From Bin5 sp965232575 (GTDB lineage Bacteria; Chloroflexota; Anaerolineae; Caldilineales; Caldilineaceae): 64,000 nucleotides of DNA. The stretch's first letter is position 1. The number at the start of each line of letters is the position of its first letter. The notes beneath the pieces are model-generated. The model saw nothing but the letters and a program-made list of their open reading frames with translations, ran no database searches and was not told the origin of the DNA. This document shows, piece by piece, positions 16,745-25,580 of the stretch. Both the position numbers and the translations under genes were made by a program. The stretch is taken from the NCBI GenBank assembly GCA_965232575.1, contig CBDDPZ010000009.1, positions 992,001 through 1,056,000 on the forward strand. Reading direction: 5' to 3'.

Positions 16745-18565
16745 ATGTCAATTTCAATCGGATCGGCTGGACGTAGCGGCGGCCCGCAGAGCCTGCTACG
16801 CAACATGGCAAATGAGGCCGATGGCAAGGCGTTTGACAGGCAGGTAATCGGCAGGCTCCTGACCTATTTGCGGCCGCATCGGGCCAAGATGCTGGCCGCC
16901 TTTTTCCTGATGCTCGTTGTCACCGGCGCCACGCTCGGCATTCCCCTCCTGCTGAAAGTGGCGATCGACCGCTACATTGCCTCCAGGGAACTGGCCGGCC
17001 TTTCACAGATCTCCGTACTGATGGCGCTGATATTTCTGTCGTTGTTCGGAGCCGCTTCGGGCCAGCGCTTCTTGCTGTCCTGGGTGGGGCAACGCGTGTT
17101 AGCGACGCTCCGCGGAGAGCTCATGCGCCATCTGCAGGCTCTCTCTTTGGGATATCACAGCCGCCATATTGTGGGCGTGACGATTTCGCGCGTCATCAGC
17201 GATGTGGCGGTGATAAACGAGCTGCTGTCACAGGGGTTGATCACGCTCATTGGCGACATTCTGGTCCTGATCGGGATTATCGTCGTCATGCTGGTCCTCA
17301 GTCCTTCGCTGGCCCTTCTTACTTTCAGCACCATCCCGTTGATGCTGCTGGCAACCTATTTCTTTTCGCGGAAGGCAAAGGGGGCTTTTCGGCAGACGAG
17401 GCAGAGCGTGGCAGACGTTGTGGGCACGCTTGCTGAGCACCTGGCGGGTATGCGGGTGATTCAGGCCTTCGCGCAGGAAGAGGCAATGCGCGATCGCTTT
17501 GATGGCGCCAACAAGGAAAACCGCACCGCCTACGTGGATGCCATGTCGCTTTCCTTCATCTTTCTGCCGACAGTTGAGTTTTTGGCGGTGATGGCAACGG
17601 CCATCGTGCTGTGGTTTGGCGGGCGGGCGGTGGCGCAGGGCGCCCTTGAGATTGGCGTACTGGTGGCCTTTCTGGCCTACGTGACCCGCTTCTTTCAGCC
17701 GATTCAGGAGCTGAGCCAGCTGTACACAACAATGCAGTCGGCAATGGCCGGCGGCGAGCGCGTCCTGGAACTGCTGGACGCTCGACCGGAAGTGGCCGAC
17801 CCGCCAAACGGCAAAGAGATGCCCACCATTAAGGGCCGTATTGAGCTCCGTCGCGTTAACTTTTCTTACGGCAGCGACGTTCCCGTCCTGCACAATGTGA
17901 ACCTGGTTATCGAAGCGGGGCAGATGGTCGCGCTGGTCGGGCCAACCGGCGCGGGCAAGTCGACTATCGCAAACCTGGTTGCCCGATTCTACGACGTAAG
18001 CGGTGGGAAAGTCCTAATCGACGATATCGACGTGCGGACTGTGATGCAACAGTCACTGCGACGGCAGACCGGCATCGTTTCTCAGGAGCCCTTTCTCTTT
18101 GCGGGAACGGTACTCGATAACATTCGCTTCGGCCTGCCGGACATTGAAGCCGACTCAGTGGAAGAGGCTGCAAGGCAGGCCAATGCGCACGAGTTCATCA
18201 TGGAACTTCCCAATGGCTATGGGACCGAGATCCTTGAAGGCGGGGCCAACCTGTCAATGGGCCAGCGCCAGCTGATCTGCATCGCCAGGGCAGTCCTCGC
18301 CGATCCCAGGATCCTCATACTTGACGAAGCGACCGCCAGCGTGGATACCGCTACCGAAGCGTTGATTCAGGAGGCGCTCGACCGGCTGCTGAGCAACCGT
18401 ACCGCTATCGTCATCGCCCACCGGCTGAGTACAGTTCGCAAGGCCGACCTTATCTGTGCGATGCAGGACGGCAGAATCGTCAGCCAGGGAACGCACGACG
18501 AGTTGCTGGAAGAAGGTGGACTGTACGCAGCCTTATACCAGCACCAGTTTATGGAACAGCATTGA
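16745..18565 (+). CDS. ABC exporter subunit 2 (canonical-site half)
   Basis: The 606-residue half-transporter has an N-terminal six-helix membrane domain and a C-terminal ATPase domain with Walker A GPTGAGKST (from G399) and Walker B LILDEAT with catalytic E528. Its signature motif is LSMGQ (503-507) rather than LSGGQ. In a heterodimer the altered signature would face the Walker B Asp of subunit 1, so one composite site is degenerate and the other canonical. It lies 46 bases after subunit 1 on the same strand. Neighbouring genes do not reveal the substrate. Confidence 0.93.
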   Translation: MSISIGSAGRSGGPQSLLRNMANEADGKAFDRQVIGRLLTYLRPHRAKMLAAFFLMLVVTGATLGIPLLLKVAIDRYIASRELAGLSQISVLMALIFLSLFGAASGQRFLLSWVGQRVLATLRGELMRHLQALSLGYHSRHIVGVTISRVISDVAVINELLSQGLITLIGDILVLIGIIVVMLVLSPSLALLTFSTIPLMLLATYFFSRKAKGAFRQTRQSVADVVGTLAEHLAGMRVIQAFAQEEAMRDRFDGANKENRTAYVDAMSLSFIFLPTVEFLAVMATAIVLWFGGRAVAQGALEIGVLVAFLAYVTRFFQPIQELSQLYTTMQSAMAGGERVLELLDARPEVADPPNGKEMPTIKGRIELRRVNFSYGSDVPVLHNVNLVIEAGQMVALVGPTGAGKSTIANLVARFYDVSGGKVLIDDIDVRTVMQQSLRRQTGIVSQEPFLFAGTVLDNIRFGLPDIEADSVEEAARQANAHEFIMELPNGYGTEILEGGANLSMGQRQLICIARAVLADPRILILDEATASVDTATEALIQEALDRLLSNRTAIVIAHRLSTVRKADLICAMQDGRIVSQGTHDELLEEGGLYAALYQHQFMEQH

Positions 18566-18568
18566 CCT

Positions 18569-18690
18569 GATTTGATCCGCGGAGGGCGCGGAGGACACCG
18601 AGGGCGTATCGGGTTTTCTTTGCGTGACGCATGGACCAGCCGCACTTTGCTCCCAATCGCTGTTCTGACTAACGTCAACGAGCCCGAGTA
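18569..18690 (+). repeat. Dispersed repeat family A, copy 2
   Basis: Matches the copies at 49.5 and 55.8 kb: a variable 5' part with GGGCGCGGAGGACACC, then GGCGTATCGGGTTTTCTTTG, and the core GCCGCACTTTGCTCCC through ACTAACGTCAACGAG. It starts three bases after the ABC stop and fills most of the gap before the second sulfatase. Confidence 0.88.
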
Positions 18691-18729
18691 GAAGACTGCG
18701 GACACTTTTTTGACAGGGAGGCGCCGCGC

Positions 18730-20076
18730 ATGTCAAAGCAGCCTAATGTACTTTTCCTCATTGCCGACGACCACCGCGCCTCGGCGATCGGGGGTTACGG
18801 CGATCCTATTGTTCGAACACCGACGCTGGACCAACTCTGCGCGGAGGGGGCCTCCTTTCGACGAAACTGCCATATGGGCGGATTGAGCGGGGCCGTCTGT
18901 GTTCCGACTCGGGCCTGCATTCACACCGGGGCGCATGTCTTTCGCGCCTCGGTCGGAAACAACGTGGATGATCGAGAGTCTCTGAATACCCTGGATCCCG
19001 GACACACCTACCTGGCCGAACTGTTCCGCCAGAATGGGTACGCCACCTTCGCCACCGGGAAATGGCACAATGACGCCGCCAGTTTTGCCCGTTCTTTCGG
19101 CGAAGCGGAGGATGTTTTTTTCGGCGGCATGGACAGCCACTTCGCGGTCCCCGTTCAGGACTTCGACCCGACCGGCGCTTACGACAAGAGCCGCCAGCGG
19201 ATAGGCGACCAGTTTTCCACCGATCTATTCGGAGATGCAGCTATTCGCTTCCTGGATCGTCAGGACGGGAGCCGCCCGTTCTTTTTGTACTGCGCCTTCA
19301 CCGCGCCCCACGACCCCCGCACGCCGCCGCAGGATTGGGCCGGCGTTTACAAGCCCGAAGCAATGCCCCTGCCTGCCAATTTCGCAGGGATACATCCATT
19401 CGACAACGGGGATATGTGGTTACGCGACGAGAAACTGGCGGAGTTTCCACGTACTGCGGAGGACACGCGAAGGCATATTGCCGAGTATTACGGCATGATC
19501 TCCGATATGGACGAAAAGATCGGTGAAATGCTGGCCGCTCTGTCGCGCACTGGGCTGGCGGAGGACACGATCATCGTCTATACCGCCGATCACGGGCTGT
19601 CCGTCGGCCAGCACGGCCTTTTGGGCAAACAGAACCTGTACGATCACAGTGTGCGGGTGCCGTTGATTCTGCGCGGGCCCGGCGTGCCCGCCGGCAAGCA
19701 GGTAGACGCTCTCACCCACACCTTTGACGTCTACCCGACTCTTTGTGAACTCGCCGGACTGGAGATTCCTGAAACTGTTGATGCGATCTCTCTCCTGCCG
19801 GTGGTGCAGGGGACAGCCAGGGAAGCCCGGCCCTACCTGCATTCCGTCTACAAGCACGTGCAGCGCATGACGCAGGATCAGGCGTGGAAGTTGATTGTTT
19901 ACAGCTGGGACGGGAATCAAGGCAGTAGTCGAACACAGTTTTTCCACCTCGCGTCCGACCCATGGGAACTAAACGACCTCTCAGAAGATATGGGCGTTGC
20001 AGCCGAGAGGGAGCGGTTAGAAGGTGAACTGGCCCGCTGGCAAGTGGAGACGGGAGATCCCATTCTCACGGCATAA
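18730..20076 (+). CDS. Type I sulfatase
   Basis: The 448-residue protein is a formylglycine sulfatase. The N-terminus NVLFLIADDHR carries the paired metal-binding Asp (D13, D14); C57-V-P-T-R61 is the formylglycine site in its C-x-P-x-R form with Thr in place of Ser; YTADHGLSVGQHG supplies the later metal ligands. No signal peptide is visible. The start follows GGGAGG at a suitable distance. The 3' end overlaps the convergent coiled-coil gene by 11 bases. It probably desulfates a glycan or glycoside, but the substrate is unknown. Confidence 0.92.
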   Translation: MSKQPNVLFLIADDHRASAIGGYGDPIVRTPTLDQLCAEGASFRRNCHMGGLSGAVCVPTRACIHTGAHVFRASVGNNVDDRESLNTLDPGHTYLAELFRQNGYATFATGKWHNDAASFARSFGEAEDVFFGGMDSHFAVPVQDFDPTGAYDKSRQRIGDQFSTDLFGDAAIRFLDRQDGSRPFFLYCAFTAPHDPRTPPQDWAGVYKPEAMPLPANFAGIHPFDNGDMWLRDEKLAEFPRTAEDTRRHIAEYYGMISDMDEKIGEMLAALSRTGLAEDTIIVYTADHGLSVGQHGLLGKQNLYDHSVRVPLILRGPGVPAGKQVDALTHTFDVYPTLCELAGLEIPETVDAISLLPVVQGTAREARPYLHSVYKHVQRMTQDQAWKLIVYSWDGNQGSSRTQFFHLASDPWELNDLSEDMGVAAERERLEGELARWQVETGDPILTA

Positions 20077-21241
20077 AATTTGCACGACTTTCATTCCCCG
20101 CTTGTGGCATGCGCCCGTTTGAGAGAACCAGCCGGTATCCCTTCTCGAGCACGTTTTCCTGTACGGCAGGCCGAATTCTGTAGCAGAAGCAGACAGGAAC
20201 GACCTGGCCTTCCAGGTGTGCGGCGGCTCTCTCCACCAGCCCGGAGAAACGGTCGACGTCTCGCATCGTCAGATTGAATTTCACTTCGCCCACGATCCAA
20301 AGGGGGATTTGAGGTCGGGATGGGTCATGCGCTCTTCCGAAGGCGTCGATTTCCTCGTCGACACCGTCCCTCGTGTGCCAAACGCGGCTCAGTTCTTCGA
20401 CTTCCCAGCCCAGTTCACGCGTCAGCGTATCCTCAATCACAATGGCGGCCACGTCCTCCAGATCTCCGCCAATCCGATTGCTCAGTCCGCCCACCTCCCG
20501 GGCCAGACTTTGGACGGCGGTTTCAGTGCGCTGTTGCGCATCTGCCAGTTCCTCAACACGTTGCTCAGTGCGCTGTTGCGCATCTGCCAGTTCCTCAACG
20601 CGCTGCTCAGTACGCTGTTGCGCATCTGCCAGTTCCTCAACACGTTGCTCAGTACGCTGTTGCGCAACCGCCAGTTCCTCAACGCGCTGCTCAGTACGCT
20701 GTTGCGCAACCGCCAGTTCCTCAACGCGCTGCTCAGTACGCTGTTGCGCAACCGCCAATTCCTCAACACGTTGCTCAGTACGCTGTTGCGCATCTGCCAG
20801 TTCCTCAACGCGCTGCTCAGTACGCTGTTGCGCAACCGCCAATTCCTCAACACGTTGCTCAGTACGCTGTTGCGCATCTGCCAGTTCCTCAACGCGCTGC
20901 TCAGTACGCTGTTGCGCATCTGCCAGTTCCTCAACGCGCTGCTCAGTACGCTGTTGCGCAACCGCCAATTCCTCAACACGTTGCTCAGTACGCTGTTGCG
21001 CATCTGCCAGTTCCCCAACGCGCTGCTCAGTGCGCTGTTGCGCATCTGCCAGTTCCTCAACGCGCTGCTCAGTACGCTGTTGCGTTGCGCCTAAATCGCG
21101 AACGATTTCCTTGAGCTCATTGAAATCCTCACGGTGCACGAGAACGTTGTAGGAATTGTAGATGACTTCCGCCAGTACCTGAGCCTGCCCTTCGTCGAAT
21201 ACAGTTGATAGTTTCTCCAGCATGAGAATTTGGTCTGCCAT
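20066..21241 (-). CDS. Repeat-rich coiled-coil protein with PD-(D/E)xK nuclease-like C-terminus
   Basis: The protein is about 391 residues. Residues 60-241 are thirteen consecutive 14-residue units of the form RVEELADAQQRTEQ (two heptads), varying mainly Asp/Val at position 7, predicted as one long coiled coil. The C-terminal 140 residues hold an EEIDAFG segment and, further on, GEVKFN, a D...ExK arrangement found in DUF3782-like nuclease-fold proteins common in cyanobacteria and Chloroflexota. I chose the ATG at 21241, which has GGAG upstream; a GTG at 21259 is the alternative. Function is unknown; the coiled coil probably mediates oligomerisation. Confidence 0.8.
   Translation of the reverse strand: MADQILMLEKLSTVFDEGQAQVLAEVIYNSYNVLVHREDFNELKEIVRDLGATQQRTEQRVEELADAQQRTEQRVGELADAQQRTEQRVEELAVAQQRTEQRVEELADAQQRTEQRVEELADAQQRTEQRVEELAVAQQRTEQRVEELADAQQRTEQRVEELAVAQQRTEQRVEELAVAQQRTEQRVEELAVAQQRTEQRVEELADAQQRTEQRVEELADAQQRTEQRVEELADAQQRTETAVQSLAREVGGLSNRIGGDLEDVAAIVIEDTLTRELGWEVEELSRVWHTRDGVDEEIDAFGRAHDPSRPQIPLWIVGEVKFNLTMRDVDRFSGLVERAAAHLEGQVVPVCFCYRIRPAVQENVLEKGYRLVLSNGRMPQAGNESRANFMP
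20519..21064. repeat. Tandem array of 13 x 42-bp units (coding)
   Basis: Thirteen near-identical 42-base units, each encoding 14 residues of the coiled coil. Two unit types (GCATCTGCC or GCAACCGCC at the Asp/Val position) alternate irregularly, and synonymous third-position changes are few, suggesting recent expansion or gene conversion. Because 42 is divisible by three, spurious open frames appear on the other strand. Confidence 0.95.
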
Positions 21242-21542
21242 GCTAATCGTTCTCCGCACGTGTTACATGCCCACACTGCTGTACACTGGATTATAGCACA
21301 TACGCGCGAATCGTGTCGTATTTCGCCCCCTGCCGGGCGGAATTCGGGAACGCGACGCTCGTCCCTCGACGCATTGTATGACCGTTCTGTAAGTCACAGC
21401 AGGAATCGCGTCTCAGGGAACAGGACTTACGGCCCATTCTCAGCTTGATTTCCGGTGCAGAAGTCGTCGTCTCATCAGGCTGCCCATTCAACTTGCAAAC
21501 GTGGGCCCAGTTTCGGTGACTGTGCATTGCATGATTTGGAAG
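21242..21542. other. Intergenic stretch without recognised content
   Basis: Between the minus-strand coiled-coil gene and the ilv promoter I see no gene, terminator or repeat. It must contain the coiled-coil gene's own promoter, but no box pair is convincing. Confidence 0.4.
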
Positions 21543-21570
21543 TTGCACATCTTGCATTTGTGCATATAAT
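21543..21570 (+). promoter_or_regulatory. Probable promoter of the ilv operon
   Basis: A perfect -10 box TATAAT (21565-21570) is preceded after 16 bases by TTGCAC (21543-21548), a moderate -35. Transcription would start near 21577, 46 bases before the leader peptide. Confidence 0.6.
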
Positions 21571-21622
21571 AGGGGCGAAGATATTGACCAACGACTGAAT
21601 TCACTGCTCTAACTCGCTGAAA

Positions 21623-21715
21623 ATGAGTAGTTTATCTGTGTTGAACCTGCTTATTCGCCTTAGCGTCCTTCTTCGCGGCCTTGCAGCCCTTCTTGTAAGC
21701 GGCTCCAGGCCTTGA
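21623..21715 (+). CDS. Branched-chain amino acid leader peptide of the ilv operon
   Basis: A 30-residue open frame (ATG 21623, TGA 21713-21715) contains 10 Leu, 3 Val and 1 Ile, including the runs CTG-CTT-ATT, GTC-CTT-CTT and CTT-CTT-GTA. This is the composition of ilv and leu attenuator leader peptides in other bacteria. It lies between the TATAAT box and a terminator, upstream of acetolactate synthase. No strong Shine-Dalgarno is visible. Its stop codon overlaps the first arm of a hairpin (GCCTT 21709-21713 with AAGGC 21726-21730). Confidence 0.75.
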   Translation: MSSLSVLNLLIRLSVLLRGLAALLVSGSRP

Positions 21716-21804
21716 ATGGTTGGCGAAGGCATAGCAGTCCAGCAGAACGGACTTCTTGCTCAGGTCAGTGAAGACCCTTCCTCAACCGGGAAGGGTTTTT
21801 CTTT
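21709..21804 (+). promoter_or_regulatory. Attenuator of the ilv operon
   Basis: Arm 1 GCCTT (21709-21713) pairs with arm 2 AAGGC (21726-21730). Arm 2 (GAAGG 21725-21729) can instead pair with CCTTC (21776-21780), the 5' arm of the terminator. Between them AGTCC/GGACT (21736-21740, 21749-21753) forms a small hairpin. The competing pairs are only 5 bp, so the fold is less secure than the lysine case, but peptide, terminator and gene order agree with control by charged Leu/Val/Ile tRNA. Confidence 0.5.
21774..21804 (+). terminator. Rho-independent terminator in the ilv leader
   Basis: A perfect 8-bp stem ACCCTTCC / GGAAGGGT (21774-21781, 21789-21796) with a 7-base loop is followed by TTTTTCTTT. 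It lies 140 bases before ilvB and after the leader peptide, as expected of an attenuator. Confidence 0.8.
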
Positions 21805-21943
21805 AGTTGGCGTTGGCGCGTAAGGGAACAACCGTAGTCTGAGAAACATCTTAGTATGGGATGGGATGAATCGCGGACATCCAGCCATGTGGGTCTGACA
21901 AACGATCCCGGCAGTATTTGAGCCAGGCAGCAGGAGGAGACGG

Positions 21944-23734
21944 ATGGCACTAGCCAAGAGAGAACCGGCGGATAGCGGATATGACCTGGGCCCCCAGGAA
22001 TTTACCGGGTCGCAGATGATCTGGGAATCCCTTCTGCGAGAGGGGGTCAATATCGTCTTTGGCCATCCGGGAGGAGCGATCCTGCCCGCCTACGATGCCC
22101 TGGCCGAGTACGAAGCCGACGGCCGCATTCATCATGTGCTGGTCCGCCACGAGCAGTGCGCAGCGCACATGGCGGACGGCTTTGCCCGGGCCACAGGCGA
22201 CGTAGGCGTCTGCATCGTCACCAGCGGACCGGGGGCGACGAACCTTGTCACCGGGCTGGCAACGGCGCAGATGGACAGTGTGCCCGTTGTTGCTATCACA
22301 GGACAGGTCCCGACCGACCTGCTGGGTACTGACGCGTTTCAGGAGTCGGACGTCGTGGGCGTCACGCAGCCGGTCTGCAAGCACAATTACCTGGTGACCG
22401 ATATCGCCGATCTGCCGCTCGTCATGAAGGAGGCCTTCTATATTGCCCGCGAGGGACGGCCCGGCGTTGTGCTGGTCGACATCTGCAAGGACGTGCAGAA
22501 TGAGACCGGCACGTTTCGCTATGATTTCGAGATCAATCTTCCCGGATTCGAACCGTGGCCCGAATACAGTCCGGAAGCAGTGCAGGCGGCGGCCGACCTG
22601 CTGAACGAGTCCGAGCGCCCGCTGATTCTTGCAGGGCACGGCATCCACCTTTCAAATACCAGTGAAGAGCTACTGCAACTGGTCGAGAAGGCTGGCATTC
22701 CCGTGGTTACAACGCTGCTCGGCACAGGCAACATCCCCGAGACGCACCCGCTAAGCCTGGGAATGGGAGGTATGCACGGGGAGGCGTTCGCAAATCGGGC
22801 CGTTCAGGCGTGCGATGTGCTGGTTGCGATGGGCATGCGCTTCGACGACAGGATCACCGGGCGGCTTGACCGATTCGCGACCAATGCCAAGATTGTCCAC
22901 TTTGAACTTGACCGGGCAGAGGTCGGCAAAAATATCGTGCCCGACGTGGCCGTCGTAGGGGACCTCGCTGATACGCTACCGGCCTTTCTCCCTCAGATCA
23001 AGGCGCGCCGCCATCAGGCGTGGGTAGATACTCTGAGTGAGTGGCGTTCTGAAACGGACGAGGCGGATATTATCCAGTATGAGGTCGAAGAGCTTATTCC
23101 GCCCTTTGTCATACGTCAGCTTTGGCACGCCACTGAGCAGACAGAAAAACGCGTGATCGTTGTCACCGACGTCGGCCAGCATCAGATGTGGGAGAGCCAG
23201 TACTACATTCACGAGCAAGCCGGGATGCTTCTTACCAGCGGCGGCCTGGGCACCATGGGCTATGCACTGCCTGCGGCTCTCGGTGCGCAGATGTCCGACC
23301 CGGAGGCGCTGGTCTGGTGCGTGGCGGGAGACGGCGGGTTTCAGATGACTTTGCAGGAGTTGGCCACTATCCAGCAGGAGAAGCTGCCGGTAAAGATCGC
23401 CATTATCAACAACGGATTCCTGGGCATGGTGCGCCAGTGGCAGCAGATTTTTTACGATAAACGTTATGTAGGCACACCGATCCTTTCGCCGGACTACGTA
23501 AAGCTTGCCGATGCATACGACATCCCCGCTGCCGTGATCCGCCATCCGAGCGAGGTCGTGCCTGTCCTGGAACAAGCGCACGCAACCGATGGGCCATTCC
23601 TGGTCGATTTCCGGGTGAAAGAGGAAGTGAATGTCTATCCGATGGTGGCGCCCGGAGCCGCCGTGGACGAACTGATCCGGCGCCCGAAGCCCGGACGTGT
23701 TCAGGGATACAGCGGCGTGCAGCCGAGTTGGTGA
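21944..23734 (+). CDS. ilvB: Acetolactate synthase large subunit
   Basis: The 596-residue thiamine-diphosphate enzyme condenses two pyruvates to acetolactate, or pyruvate with 2-oxobutyrate, at the head of valine/leucine/isoleucine synthesis. The activating Glu is E70 in VRHEQCAAHMADG; TSGPGATNL is the family-specific loop; the cofactor motif begins GDGGFQ (462 on) and ends IINNG. The start follows AGGAGGAG. It is followed by its regulatory subunit ilvN and by ilvC and leuA in one direction. Confidence 0.97.
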   Translation: MALAKREPADSGYDLGPQEFTGSQMIWESLLREGVNIVFGHPGGAILPAYDALAEYEADGRIHHVLVRHEQCAAHMADGFARATGDVGVCIVTSGPGATNLVTGLATAQMDSVPVVAITGQVPTDLLGTDAFQESDVVGVTQPVCKHNYLVTDIADLPLVMKEAFYIAREGRPGVVLVDICKDVQNETGTFRYDFEINLPGFEPWPEYSPEAVQAAADLLNESERPLILAGHGIHLSNTSEELLQLVEKAGIPVVTTLLGTGNIPETHPLSLGMGGMHGEAFANRAVQACDVLVAMGMRFDDRITGRLDRFATNAKIVHFELDRAEVGKNIVPDVAVVGDLADTLPAFLPQIKARRHQAWVDTLSEWRSETDEADIIQYEVEELIPPFVIRQLWHATEQTEKRVIVVTDVGQHQMWESQYYIHEQAGMLLTSGGLGTMGYALPAALGAQMSDPEALVWCVAGDGGFQMTLQELATIQQEKLPVKIAIINNGFLGMVRQWQQIFYDKRYVGTPILSPDYVKLADAYDIPAAVIRHPSEVVPVLEQAHATDGPFLVDFRVKEEVNVYPMVAPGAAVDELIRRPKPGRVQGYSGVQPSW

Positions 23735-23826
23735 CAGCCTTGCAAGTGAGTTGCCGGCGCTTCGCAGGCGCTCGGTTGGTTGACGCCATCGGAATCTGAG
23801 AAAGAGAATCGCCACAGGGGAGACCA

Positions 23827-24387
23827 ATGCAATATACTCTTGTCGCCTGGATGCGCGATAAGCCCGGTGTCCTGAACCGGGTGTCCGGAATGTTGCGCAG
23901 GCGGAACTTCAATATCGACAGCCTCCAGGTCAGCCACAGCGAGACGCCCGGCATCAGCCGCATGACCTTCGTGGTAGATGGTGACGAGCGGGTGGCCGAC
24001 CAGGTGGTCAAACAGCTGCGCAAAGTCGTGGACGTAACCGCGGTGGAGGACATCACGAACCGGCTGGCCATTCTGCGCGAGTTGGCGCTGATTCGAGTTC
24101 GCACCACGCCGGCCACTCGCGGGGAGATTATGCAGTTTGCTGAAATCTACCGGGCCCAGATCGTGGATGTCAACGCGGAAAATCTCGTCGTGCAGGCGGT
24201 TGGCACCGAAGACAAGGTTGATTCGCTCATCGAGCTGCTGCGTCCCTTCGGGATTGAGGAGATGGTGCGCACGGGTCGTGTCGCCCTGTGCCGCGGTGAC
24301 GAGCGGCCCAAACGGAATAAACCGGCGACGTCGATATTCAAGGCCGCGGCCAGCCTCAACGGCAGCGGACACGGCGAACAGGAATAG
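23827..24387 (+). CDS. ilvN: Acetolactate synthase small (regulatory) subunit
   Basis: The 186-residue protein has an N-terminal ACT domain (YTLVAWMRDKPGVLNRVSGM, then RRRNFNIDSLQV) followed by the C-terminal ALS_ss domain. It binds the large subunit and gives valine feedback inhibition. The start follows GGGGAGACC. The C-terminus is slightly longer than usual, ending in a low-complexity Asn/Gly/His tail. Confidence 0.96.
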   Translation: MQYTLVAWMRDKPGVLNRVSGMLRRRNFNIDSLQVSHSETPGISRMTFVVDGDERVADQVVKQLRKVVDVTAVEDITNRLAILRELALIRVRTTPATRGEIMQFAEIYRAQIVDVNAENLVVQAVGTEDKVDSLIELLRPFGIEEMVRTGRVALCRGDERPKRNKPATSIFKAAASLNGSGHGEQE

Positions 24388-24533
24388 ACGGCAATCTCGA
24401 TTTGAAACGTATAAGACTGTGGCTTGCGCGGGCGCGGTGACCACCTCATTTGCTGGTCTCTCGGTGGCAGGCGGGGCGACAGCGAATATTTGCAAAGCCC
24501 ACAAAGCCCAAAACCAGATTCTCGGAGGGGAAT

Positions 24534-25535
24534 GTGACAACGATTTATTACGAGAACGATGCCGACATGGCGCGGCTGGAAGGCAAGAAAATCGCCGTGA
24601 TCGGTTACGGCAGCCAGGGCCATGCCCACGCATTGAACATGAAGGACAGCGGCCAAGACGTTCGCATCGGGCTGCACGAAGGCAGCCGCAGCAAGGCCAA
24701 AGCTGAAGCCGACGGTCTGCGCGTCGTAAGCGTGCCTGACGCGGCTCACGAAGCTGATATGATCATGGTCGTCATTCCCGACCCGATTCAGGGAAAAGTA
24801 TATGAGGAGCAGATCCAGCCTAACCTCGAGCCCGGCAACACGTTGATGTTCGCGCATGGTTTCAATGTACGTTACGGATTTATCGTCGCTCCCGATGACG
24901 TCGATGTGTCGATGGTCGCGCCGAAGGCCCCCGGCCATCGCGTGCGCGAGGTCTTCGTCGAAGGATCCGGCGTTCCTGCCCTGGTCGCCATTCATCAGGA
25001 CGCCTCGGGGAATGCCCTCGCCAACGCGCTCGCTTACGCCAAGGCGATCGGTTCGGCACGCGCCGGCGTGCTGGAGACGACTTTTGCCGAGGAGACCGAG
25101 ACCGACCTGTTCGGCGAGCAGACCGTCCTCTGTGGCGGCGTCAGTGAACTGATCAAGGCCGGTTTCGAGGTTTTGGTCGATGCCGGCTACCAGCCCGAGA
25201 TCGCCTACTTTGAGTGCCTGCACGAGCTCAAACTGATCGTGGATCTGATGTACCAGGGCGGTCTGAACTACATGCGCTACAGTGTCAGTGATACGGCAGA
25301 ATGGGGCGACTATAAGAGCGGTCAGCGCGTCGTCACCGAGGAAACCAAAGAGTCCATGCGGAAGATTCTGGCGGACATCCAGTCGGGCGCCTTTGCCGAA
25401 GAGTGGATGGACGAGTATCACGGCGGCGGCAAGATCTACTACGAGAGGCGCCGCAACGAGCAGAATCAGCAGTTGGAAAATGTGGGCAAAGAGCTGCGCA
25501 GGATGATGACCTTCCTGGACGCCAAGGAAGTTTAG
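24534..25535 (+). CDS. ilvC: Ketol-acid reductoisomerase
   Basis: The 333-residue class I enzyme isomerises and reduces acetolactate (or acetohydroxybutyrate) with NADPH and Mg. The Rossmann motif GYGSQGHAHALNMKDSG and metal-binding acidic residues (ETDLFGEQ, YFECLHELKLIVD) are visible. I chose the GTG at 24534, directly after GGAGGGGA and giving the typical N-terminus TTIYYENDAD; the open frame continues upstream but would add about 28 non-family residues. A 146-base gap separates it from ilvN. Confidence 0.95.
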   Translation: MTTIYYENDADMARLEGKKIAVIGYGSQGHAHALNMKDSGQDVRIGLHEGSRSKAKAEADGLRVVSVPDAAHEADMIMVVIPDPIQGKVYEEQIQPNLEPGNTLMFAHGFNVRYGFIVAPDDVDVSMVAPKAPGHRVREVFVEGSGVPALVAIHQDASGNALANALAYAKAIGSARAGVLETTFAEETETDLFGEQTVLCGGVSELIKAGFEVLVDAGYQPEIAYFECLHELKLIVDLMYQGGLNYMRYSVSDTAEWGDYKSGQRVVTEETKESMRKILADIQSGAFAEEWMDEYHGGGKIYYERRRNEQNQQLENVGKELRRMMTFLDAKEV

Positions 25536-25580
25536 CCCGGTGCGGACAGGTCAGAACAGTGTCGAAAGGGGGTGATGAAC

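Noticed and set aside
20519..21064. Possible CRISPR array
   Set aside because: Units are contiguous 42-bp coding repeats without unique spacers.
20216..21152. Long open frames of 259-292 codons on the plus strand through the 42-bp array
   Set aside because: They are opposite the coiled-coil gene; a repeat length divisible by three keeps all frames open, and the encoded Leu/Cys/Ser-rich proteins have no domains.
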